Shown: one piece after another, positions 1-5,220 of the stretch
How positions within the stretch are numbered: the first letter of the stretch is position 1
Layout of the letters: each line of letters opens with the position of its first letter
From: an uncultured Bacteroidales bacterium
GTDB taxonomy: Bacteria; Bacteroidota; Bacteroidia; Bacteroidales; WCHB1-69
Length of the DNA stretch: 7,970 nucleotides
Direction: 5' to 3'
NCBI GenBank assembly: GCA_900321845.1
Contig: ONXT01000012.1
Location: 1 to 7,970 of the forward strand
The notes under the pieces: generated by a model
The model's input: the letters and a program-made list of their open reading frames with translations, nothing else
Database searches by the model: none
Told to the model about the DNA's origin: nothing
Made by a program: the position numbers and the translations under genes

Positions 1-146
1 CAGTCCAAGTCATATCCCGCAAGAATGTTGAAACCTGCGGTTTTCATGCCATAGTTTAAACCACCTATTCCACAAAAGAGATCTACCACCTCTATCGTTG
101 GTTGTCGTTTTCGTGATTTATCATTATTTTGTTTCACATCCTTCAT
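1..146 (-). CDS. DNA (cytosine-5-)-methyltransferase, N-terminal 48 codons, cut by the left window edge
   Basis: Reading leftward from the ATG at 146-144 gives 48 codons that stay open to the window edge. After a basic, polar leader of about 18 residues comes a beta strand and the motif DLFCGIGGLNYG (residues 22-33), then a strand ending GYDLD (44-48). This is motif I, the S-adenosylmethionine-binding loop, and the start of motif II of C5 cytosine methyltransferases, which usually lie at the extreme N-terminus as here. The family transfers a methyl group to C5 of cytosine in a specific DNA site. The catalytic PC motif and target-recognition region lie outside the window, so specificity and intactness cannot be judged. 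It could be an orphan enzyme or the methylase of a type II restriction-modification pair. A Bacteroidota-type promoter lies about 50 bp upstream of the start. The class is near certain from motif I and its position. Confidence 0.9.
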   Translation of the reverse strand, partial: MKDVKQNNDKSRKRQPTIEVVDLFCGIGGLNYGMKTAGFNILAGYDLD

Positions 147-194
147 TTTTCAAAAGCAGATAGTGCTATCCTTCTGAACTGCAGCCATTTACCG

Positions 195-226
195 CAAATT
201 TACACATTAAACTTTCAACCCGCAAA
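195..226 (-). promoter_or_regulatory. Predicted Bacteroidota-type promoter of the cytosine methyltransferase gene
   Basis: On the minus strand a TTTG (226-223) is followed, after exactly 20 bases, by TAAATTTG (202-195). This fits the Bacteroidota primary sigma-factor pattern of a TTTG-type -33 box and a TAnnTTTG -7 box. Transcription would begin near 190, giving a leader of roughly 45 nt before the methyltransferase ATG at 146. The -33 box lies just past the stop codon of the upstream T9SS-protein ORF (stop at 217-215 is between the two boxes), so promoter and gene end overlap. A second TATATTTG (230-223) could itself be an alternative -7 box. Confidence 0.6.
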
Positions 227-892
227 TATACGCTTTTTTCTTTTCTTTTCCACCATAAGTTTCACAACCTGCACCGTGGTTCCCTGCGTTACTTTGGGCA
301 AGTAACAGCTCGGGGCGAATGCGCTGAGGTCCACCTCCGCAGCAGTGTCTGAGACGGTGTGGATAGAAAGGAGTTGGCCCGAAAGGTCGTAAACCTGCAC
401 CTCAGCGGCCCCATCCTGCAAACCGCCCAGCACAACACGGCCCGATGCCGGATTGGGATATACAGAAACTTTATGGTATTCAGCGTTTTGTATAGCCGTG
501 GCGATGTCGTTGTACTCGTAGATGTAGTCGCACACGTATTGCAACGCGTGGTCCACATCCAGACTGTACCACGCCTCACGCACACAGGCATCCACGTTGT
601 CGTACGTGCGTGGACGGTCAATTTCCGGATTCCACGGAATCAGGGTGCTGCTGAGAGGCATCGTGTGGTCGTAGCTATAGAGGCTCCGCTCCTCCTCACT
701 GCCCATATCGTCATAGTGGTGATACTCCACGCAATTGCTGCTGTTGTCGTACAGGTAGGTGTAGCGGCCGTTGTACATCCAATAGGTTCCTTCGTCACTC
801 ACGTTGTCAAGCACCAGCACCTTGCGGCCGTTTTCATAGCTCGTCACATATTTCTCCGTCGGGAGCAGCGCGTCCGCGCCGGGATGGGACAT
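215..892 (-). CDS. Short secreted protein with T9SS type A C-terminal sorting domain, probably frameshifted at its N-terminus
   Basis: A 225-residue ORF. Residues about 1-140 are rich in Tyr, Asp and Asn. Parts such as RYTYLYDNSSNCVEY (43-57) resemble YD/RHS-like repeats in secreted Bacteroidales proteins, but I cannot name the family. Residues 141-216 are a T9SS sorting domain: VYPNPASG (144-151), VQVYDLSGQLL (165-175), CYLPKV (196-201) and KLMVEK (211-216). Such domains direct export across the outer membrane and are normally removed. This requires a Sec signal peptide, yet the ATG at 892 has none. A good signal peptide starts at 993 in another frame, and the ORF's own frame stays open upstream to about 999 without an ATG. 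The simplest reading is a one-base loss near 937-945. The C-terminus is also odd: a basic tail (KRKKRIFAG) extends past the usual domain end. The body is probably a real or recently decayed gene; function unknown. Confidence 0.65.
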   Translation of the reverse strand: MSHPGADALLPTEKYVTSYENGRKVLVLDNVSDEGTYWMYNGRYTYLYDNSSNCVEYHHYDDMGSEEERSLYSYDHTMPLSSTLIPWNPEIDRPRTYDNVDACVREAWYSLDVDHALQYVCDYIYEYNDIATAIQNAEYHKVSVYPNPASGRVVLGGLQDGAAEVQVYDLSGQLLSIHTVSDTAAEVDLSAFAPSCYLPKVTQGTTVQVVKLMVEKKRKKRIFAG

Positions 893-933
893 TGCTTTTT
901 GTGGCGAAAACTGCGAAGCGAAATGCCCGCCGG

Positions 934-993
934 CTACGCACCCACCGTCAACGCTACCATCACGGATGCGACAAGGAATAAGATTTTTTTCAT
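934..993 (-). pseudogene. Out-of-frame signal-peptide start belonging to the downstream T9SS protein
   Basis: The ATG at 993-991 opens a 19-codon reading frame ending at TAG (936-934). It encodes MKKILFLVASVMVALTVGA, a textbook Sec signal peptide with Lys-Lys then a hydrophobic core. The T9SS-domain ORF continues in a different frame, with CVAGGHFASQFS-like residues starting at 940. Adding one base in the G-rich stretch around 943-940 would join the two into one secreted protein of about 258 residues. Changing the A7 run just after the ATG does not give a usable signal peptide, so the break lies after the hydrophobic core. Either a true frameshift mutation or a sequencing/assembly error would explain this. 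The gap from the glycosyltransferase stop at 1055 is about 60 bp. Confidence 0.6.
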
Positions 994-1054
994 TATGCTA
1001 TAGTATTTTGAAGGTGAATACACTATTTCATCATAAAGATGTAACTATCGGTCC

Positions 1055-2731
1055 TCAGTAGTCCCCCCACAGCTCGAGGTCCACCTTCTGTACCTCGGGG
1101 TCGGACTGCATGTAGTCGGGAACCTCGTGCGAGGTGAGGATGGCAATGTGATACCCCGCCGCCTTCAGCTTGCGGAAATCCGACTCGGAAGGAGGGAAGG
1201 GATAACACAGCGCATCAATATAAAACATCGCCTCGATGGGCGTGTCGTAATGGGCCCAATCGTCGCTGCCCCGCACATTGAAAAGTATCGTGCGCGCAGG
1301 TAACCTGTCCTTCAACTTGTCCAGCTGCTCCCTGTTGTGTGTCAAGACAATCCAATACCCTTCCTTGGCGGTATGATAGTTTCGGAACCACGTCATATTC
1401 ATCTGGTAAAGGGCGAAAATCGCGGTGGCTCCCACCAGCACCGTTCTGCGCAACCACGCCCGTCGCACATACTTGTCTCCCATCCGCCACAACTCCCAGA
1501 GCAACATCCCCAACGACAAGAACCCTACCACACAGATGCAGAACGGATAGGCGGGCATCTTCGTGGCCGCCAGCGAAAAGAAGAGATAAACGCCTAACAC
1601 CAAGGCCATTAGCGTGATACGCCAGCTCCATTTTTTCAACCGATACACCAACAATCCTAATCCTACTAATACCAGCAAGAGATGGAACACCCGCAGGCCA
1701 CTCCATCCCGCCGTCTCCTGCGACACAAAATCGCCATAGCCGGCATCACCGATATAGAGGAATGGAATAGTTCGCAAATAGAAGGTCGCCCCCTCGCCAT
1801 GCCCTTCCACAGCATGATAAAAATGCTCGGCATTCAGCTGCAGCTCTTGAGCCATTGTCTCCGGGAAGGCGTGAGCGGTATAGATCTGCCATGGCAGAAA
1901 CACCGCCACCGTAACCGCCACCGCCGTCAACAGATGCAGCCATTCTACCTTGCCCAACCGGAAACGGTTTTCACAAACGGTGTAACAGCCCCAAACGGCA
2001 TACACCAACAGTCCCACCAACCACTTGGTGAGCACGGCACAGCCCGCCAGCACCGCGAGTATAAATACCCACCGCCACTTGCGCCCACTGCGTTCATACT
2101 CGCACCACGCCCACAGGGAGGCGGTGACATAAAAGAAAAAACAGACATTGTTGTGATCTACCGCGCCGTGGCCGCTCACGAGATCCAACATCATCCACGA
2201 GAAAGCAGCAGAAAGAGCGGCAAAAAAGCCCAGCCGGCGATCAACCAACAGACTTCCAATGCGGTAGGACAACGGAATCATCAGTGTGGCCATGATTACC
2301 GAAGGCAAACGGAGGGTGAACAGCGACACGCCGAACAGCTTGAAACAGAGTGCGATCTGCCACAAAAACAGCGGCTGTTTGTGCAGCCACACATAGCCAT
2401 GATGCCAGCTTGTCTCACTCCAACTGCCTTCCGGATAAACGTTGTCAATCGGCCATTCGCTGTAGAGTGTCGGCGAAAAGGGATGGTCCATGCAGTTTTT
2501 GGCCACCAATGCGTGGAAACGCTCATCCCAACAGTAGAGGAAGGGGGTGGAGATGGCAGCGAACACGAACAGACAAAAACTGCCGGCGGTAAGCAGGGCG
2601 ATCGACCAGCGTTTTTTGTCGAATGCGAAGCTGATGATGGATGCCAATGCCAGCACCAACCCCGCCAGAAGCCACAACTTCTGGCTGACGGTATAGCCGT
2701 ACAGGGAGAGGTAGTTGAACATGAGTAGCAT
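1055..2731 (-). CDS. GT39/ArnT-like integral-membrane glycosyltransferase
   Basis: A polytopic membrane protein of 558 residues, counted from the ATG at 2731. It belongs by pattern to the GT-C superfamily (PMT/ArnT/GT39), which moves a sugar from a polyprenyl-phosphate donor to an acceptor on the outer face of the inner membrane. Visible hallmarks are a first membrane segment, then an extracytoplasmic loop with the Asp-Glu pair (WDERFHALVAKN, about 68-79), a second loop motif LHKQPLFLW (116-124) and GHGAVDHN (187-194). Many further hydrophobic segments run to about residue 440. A soluble, presumably periplasmic, C-terminal part of about 120 residues ends the protein. An in-frame TTG at 2749 would add six residues but falls inside the TATCTTTG promoter box, so the ATG at 2731 (or 2722) is preferred. 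Acceptor is unknown: lipid A, a glycolipid or protein are all possible. No neighbouring glycan genes help. Confidence 0.85.
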   Translation of the reverse strand: MLLMFNYLSLYGYTVSQKLWLLAGLVLALASIISFAFDKKRWSIALLTAGSFCLFVFAAISTPFLYCWDERFHALVAKNCMDHPFSPTLYSEWPIDNVYPEGSWSETSWHHGYVWLHKQPLFLWQIALCFKLFGVSLFTLRLPSVIMATLMIPLSYRIGSLLVDRRLGFFAALSAAFSWMMLDLVSGHGAVDHNNVCFFFYVTASLWAWCEYERSGRKWRWVFILAVLAGCAVLTKWLVGLLVYAVWGCYTVCENRFRLGKVEWLHLLTAVAVTVAVFLPWQIYTAHAFPETMAQELQLNAEHFYHAVEGHGEGATFYLRTIPFLYIGDAGYGDFVSQETAGWSGLRVFHLLLVLVGLGLLVYRLKKWSWRITLMALVLGVYLFFSLAATKMPAYPFCICVVGFLSLGMLLWELWRMGDKYVRRAWLRRTVLVGATAIFALYQMNMTWFRNYHTAKEGYWIVLTHNREQLDKLKDRLPARTILFNVRGSDDWAHYDTPIEAMFYIDALCYPFPPSESDFRKLKAAGYHIAILTSHEVPDYMQSDPEVQKVDLELWGDY

Positions 2732-2746
2732 TACAATTACGACGCG

Positions 2747-2754
2747 CAAAGATA
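2747..2754 (-). promoter_or_regulatory. Predicted -7 box (TATCTTTG) for the GT39 glycosyltransferase
   Basis: TATCTTTG on the minus strand is an exact match to the Bacteroidota -7 pattern TAnnTTTG. Transcription would begin near 2740, leaving a very short leader of about 9 nt to the ATG at 2731 or about 18 nt to the one at 2722. No clean TTTG is seen at the usual distance upstream. The -33 region coincides with the stem of the dnaN terminator, where only T-rich sequence is available. Confidence 0.55.
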
Positions 2755-2755
2755 C

Positions 2756-2795
2756 AAAAAGAGGGTGACTATAAAATCACTTTTTAGCCACCCTC
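2756..2795 (-). terminator. Intrinsic terminator downstream of dnaN
   Basis: Read on the minus strand, GAGGGTG (2795-2789) pairs with CACCCTC (2767-2761). The stem continues after one mismatch with CTA/TAG pairing and, after another, an AAA/TTT pairing, closing a loop of about five bases. A T5 tract (2760-2756) follows immediately. A strong GC-rich base plus T-tract, located 28 bp beyond the dnaN stop at 2823, makes this a standard rho-independent terminator for dnaN. Confidence 0.8.
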
Positions 2796-2822
2796 TCGTT
2801 TTAATAATATGGGACTTGCCAA

Positions 2823-3965
2823 TTAGTTGTTCAGCATAACCGGCATGATGAGCATCAGCAGATATTCATCGTCTTCATCCGTTTGTCCGTAGGGGCAGAT
2901 GATGGCAGCGCGGTTGGGCTGTTGCATTTCCAATTGGATTTCAGGAGCATCGATGTTCTCAAGGATTTCGCGGAGGAACTTGGCGTTGAAGCCGATTTCG
3001 ATGGGGTCGCCTGTGAAGGTACCTACGACGCTTTCCTGAGCCTTTTTGCTGTAGTCGATATCCTCACCGGTAACGCTTGCGCTGTCGGCTGCCAAGGAAA
3101 CGCGGATCTGGTAGGTGGATTGGTTGGCATAGATGCCGACACGACGGATGGATTGCAAGAAGGAGTCGCGGGAAACGACGAAGCTCTTGTCATTGTCTTT
3201 CGGTATAACAACCTGATAATTAGGATAGTTTCCCTCTTTAAGTGAAGAATACAGGGTGATATTGCCAAAAGCGAAGCGGATGTAGTTGCTCTCTTTGGAG
3301 TAGGAAACCTGAATATTGTCAGTTGTGCCGGCGATGACGTTTTTCAGTTGCTGCAAAGGTTTTTTCGGCAGAATGAAAGAGGCCGGATCGGGGGTGTGAA
3401 CGGCGTTGCTTCTGAATTTCACCAGTTTGTGAGCATCCGTTGCCACGAAAGTGATGTTTTCGGAGTTCAATTCGCAGAAGACACCCATCATGTTTTGGCG
3501 GAGCTCGTCATTGCTGGTTGCGAACAAAGTTTTGGAGATGGCTTTGTGAAGCAGGGGGGCTTCAATATCAAAGTTTTGGCAATCAGTCATTTGCTTTGTC
3601 ACGTCCGGATATTCGGCACCCGGAAAACAATGGTCATTGTAAACGCCGTCGGCGACATTGAATTGGAGGGAAATGCTGTCCCCGTCTTCCATTGTGTAGA
3701 ATACGATGGGGGATTCGCCAACCAGTTTCAGAGTTTCAAGCAGGTTTTTGGAGGGAACGGCAATGGAACCTTCACCTTCAACATTGTTCAGCTCTATTTC
3801 TGCACTCATTGTGCAATCTAAATCGGAGGCGGTGGCCGTCAATTTGCTGCCCTTCACTGTGAACAGGAAATTGTCCAGGATCTGCATAGTGTTGTTGGTA
3901 CTCAACACGCCACTGATTGCGCTGAGGTTTTTGTAAAGTTCATTGCGTGATACAATAAATTTCAT
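2823..3965 (-). CDS. dnaN: DNA polymerase III beta subunit (sliding clamp)
   Basis: A complete 380-residue protein, close to the usual 365-380 residues. It forms the ring-shaped homodimer that tethers the replicative polymerase, and other clamp-binding repair enzymes, to DNA in the cytoplasm. Conserved clamp features appear in order: the N-terminal MKFIVSRNELYKNLSAISG start and QILDNFLF (28-35), FPGAEYPDV (114-122), TDAHKLV (176-182, matching TDGHRLA of E. coli), the linker segment EGNYPNYQVVIPKDND (244-259) and the C-terminal LMLIMPVMLNN, which corresponds to the MPMRL end of E. coli. The length suggests the usual three clamp folds. The ATG at 3965 gives the canonical clamp N-terminus. It is separated by 169 bp of AT-rich DNA from dprA and followed by its own terminator, so it is likely transcribed alone. 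No dnaA or gyrB neighbour is present in the window. Identification is secure. Confidence 0.97.
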   Translation of the reverse strand: MKFIVSRNELYKNLSAISGVLSTNNTMQILDNFLFTVKGSKLTATASDLDCTMSAEIELNNVEGEGSIAVPSKNLLETLKLVGESPIVFYTMEDGDSISLQFNVADGVYNDHCFPGAEYPDVTKQMTDCQNFDIEAPLLHKAISKTLFATSNDELRQNMMGVFCELNSENITFVATDAHKLVKFRSNAVHTPDPASFILPKKPLQQLKNVIAGTTDNIQVSYSKESNYIRFAFGNITLYSSLKEGNYPNYQVVIPKDNDKSFVVSRDSFLQSIRRVGIYANQSTYQIRVSLAADSASVTGEDIDYSKKAQESVVGTFTGDPIEIGFNAKFLREILENIDAPEIQLEMQQPNRAAIICPYGQTDEDDEYLLMLIMPVMLNN

Positions 3966-4134
3966 GATTTTTATTTTTTGTTTTTACTTTGCGCCTTTTA
4001 GCATTTTTAGCAACACTTTACGCGGTTATTTTGTTTATGTTACAAAAAAATAACTTTTTTTTCTCACGTGCACATAACGGAAAGTGCTCTAATTTATTGT
4101 ATCACATTAAATTAAAATATCCCTTGCACTCCGC
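3966..4134. other. AT-rich intergenic region between dprA and dnaN with A/T hairpin
   Basis: This 169-bp gap must hold the dnaN promoter and the end of the dprA transcript. It is very AT-rich. GTTATTTTGT (4025-4034) is inverted by ACAAAAAAATAAC (4042-4054), and the A7 of the second arm can pair instead with the T8 at 4055-4062. The palindrome-like CACGTGCAC lies nearby (4065-4073). I see no exact TAnnTTTG box in the dnaN direction; TATTTTTTTG within the hairpin is the nearest, with two extra bases. No good GC-stem terminator for dprA is visible. No ORF or RNA gene is recognised here. Confidence 0.5.
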
Positions 4135-5220
4135 TCAGTTAATACGGTAGCATTTTCCTGGATTGCAAAGGATCACTCCGTTTAGTTCCAGCTGCAGCAA
4201 TAGAGTCGCCAATTTGGAGGGAGGGAATTGGGGAAGTTGTTCAATCAGTTCGTCAATCATCATGTCGGGGTGGGCGTTGATGAGGTCGGTGATGGCTTTT
4301 TCATCGTCTGTTAGTTCGATGAAGAGTTTTTTTTGAACGTTCTTTTGAGGCTGGATGTCCCAGCCCATCATTTCCGCAATTTCTGCACCCGAAGTGACCA
4401 ACGCGGCTACATTTTTGTGTATCAGTGCGTTGCAACCTTCGTGCGTAGGGGAGAAGATGTTGCCTGGCACGGCGAACACGTCGCGGTTGTAGGAGTGGGC
4501 GATGTAGGCCGTGATGATGCTGCCGCCCTTTTGTGCGGTTTCCATCACCACGGTGGCATCGGCCATGCCGGCGATGATGCGGTTGCGCTGGGGGAAGTTC
4601 TGGCGGTCGGGCTTTGTCTTGAAAGGAAATTCAGAGACCAAAGCCCCGCCCTGTTCCTCGATCCGTTGTGCCAACCGCTCATTGCAGTCGGGGTAGATGA
4701 TGCGAAGCCCGGCTCCCATGACCGCAACGGTTTTCAGATTGTTCTCCAAAGCATGCTCGTGCGCCACCGTATCAACGCCTCTGGCTAAACCGCTGATAAT
4801 GCAGACGTTATACTCTGCAAGTTCCTCTATGATCTTCTTCGTGATATCCTTCCCATAGGGGGTTACATTGCGTGTCCCGACCACAGCCAGCATCTTCTGC
4901 TCGCTGAATATGTTCTCTCCCTTGTAATACAGCATATAGGGCGAGTCGTTGCAACTTTTGAGGCGCCTAGGAAAATCCGCATCCGTATAGAAACAGAGGT
5001 TGATGTGATGTCTTTCCATGCTTTCTGCCTCAAATTCAGCCTGCCGCTTGACCGTATCCGATATTTCTGGAATCTGGATCCTCTTTCCGTTTTTGAGAAT
5101 CACCGTCTTTTCCTTGAAAATATCAGCGGCATTCCCGAAAACCTGTAGCAATTTCTTGATGGTTCCATTGCTCAGTTCTGGAATGAATTGCAGTGATAGT
5201 CGGGCAAGCAGTTCCGTCAT
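4135..5220 (-). CDS. dprA: DNA-processing protein DprA (Smf)
   Basis: A complete 361-residue protein matching the usual full-length DprA. The family binds incoming single-stranded DNA during natural transformation, protects it and loads RecA; in non-transforming bacteria its role is less clear. An N-terminal helical part (about 1-70) resembles the SAM/HhH-like domain. The Rossmann-like core carries VVGTRNVTPYG (113-123), SGLARGVDTVAHEHAL (143-158), VMGAGL (167-172), YPDCN (176-180), NFPQRNRIIAGMAD (208-221), KGGSIITAYIA (231-241) and VPGNIFSPTHEGCNALI (251-267). A C-terminal winged-helix-like part (about 300-361) includes DDEKAITDLI and ends in CYRIN. The ATG at 5220 overlaps the stop of the upstream amidase gene by four bases (ATGA), so translation is probably coupled. 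Core motifs look intact. Identification is secure; whether the host is naturally competent cannot be told here. Confidence 0.96.
   Translation of the reverse strand: MTELLARLSLQFIPELSNGTIKKLLQVFGNAADIFKEKTVILKNGKRIQIPEISDTVKRQAEFEAESMERHHINLCFYTDADFPRRLKSCNDSPYMLYYKGENIFSEQKMLAVVGTRNVTPYGKDITKKIIEELAEYNVCIISGLARGVDTVAHEHALENNLKTVAVMGAGLRIIYPDCNERLAQRIEEQGGALVSEFPFKTKPDRQNFPQRNRIIAGMADATVVMETAQKGGSIITAYIAHSYNRDVFAVPGNIFSPTHEGCNALIHKNVAALVTSGAEIAEMMGWDIQPQKNVQKKLFIELTDDEKAITDLINAHPDMMIDELIEQLPQFPPSKLATLLLQLELNGVILCNPGKCYRIN
5217..5220 (-). other. ATGA stop/start overlap joining the amidase gene and dprA
   Basis: On the minus strand bases 5220-5217 read ATGA: ATG (5220-5218) starts dprA and TGA (5219-5217) ends the amidase gene. 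This arrangement usually indicates co-transcription and translational coupling by terminating ribosomes. It is preceded by an A7 run rather than a Shine-Dalgarno-like sequence, which fits the weak use of such sites in Bacteroidota. Confidence 0.85.

Noticed and set aside
359..1003. Plus-strand ORF of 214 codons opposite the T9SS protein
   Set aside because: Its translation is a low-complexity Val/Ala/His string without a domain. The minus strand carries the recognisable sorting domain and signal peptide.
1682..2728. Long plus-strand ORF (348 codons) opposite the glycosyltransferase
   Set aside because: It lies wholly antisense to a gene with clear GT39 motifs. Its translation is rich in Gln, His and Arg with no recognisable domain, as expected for a shadow of a membrane-protein gene.
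2732..2749. TTG start that would lengthen the glycosyltransferase by six residues
   Set aside because: The TTG falls inside the TATCTTTG promoter box, so it would lie upstream of the likely transcription start. ATG at 2731 or 2722 is better.
3985..3991. Plus-strand TACTTTG resembling a Bacteroidota -7 box
   Set aside because: It is one base short of TAnnTTTG, and there is no supported plus-strand gene downstream.
3966..4134. Possible replication origin beside dnaN
   Set aside because: No cluster of DnaA-box-like TTATCCACA sequences is visible and no dnaA gene is adjacent; AT-richness alone is not enough.
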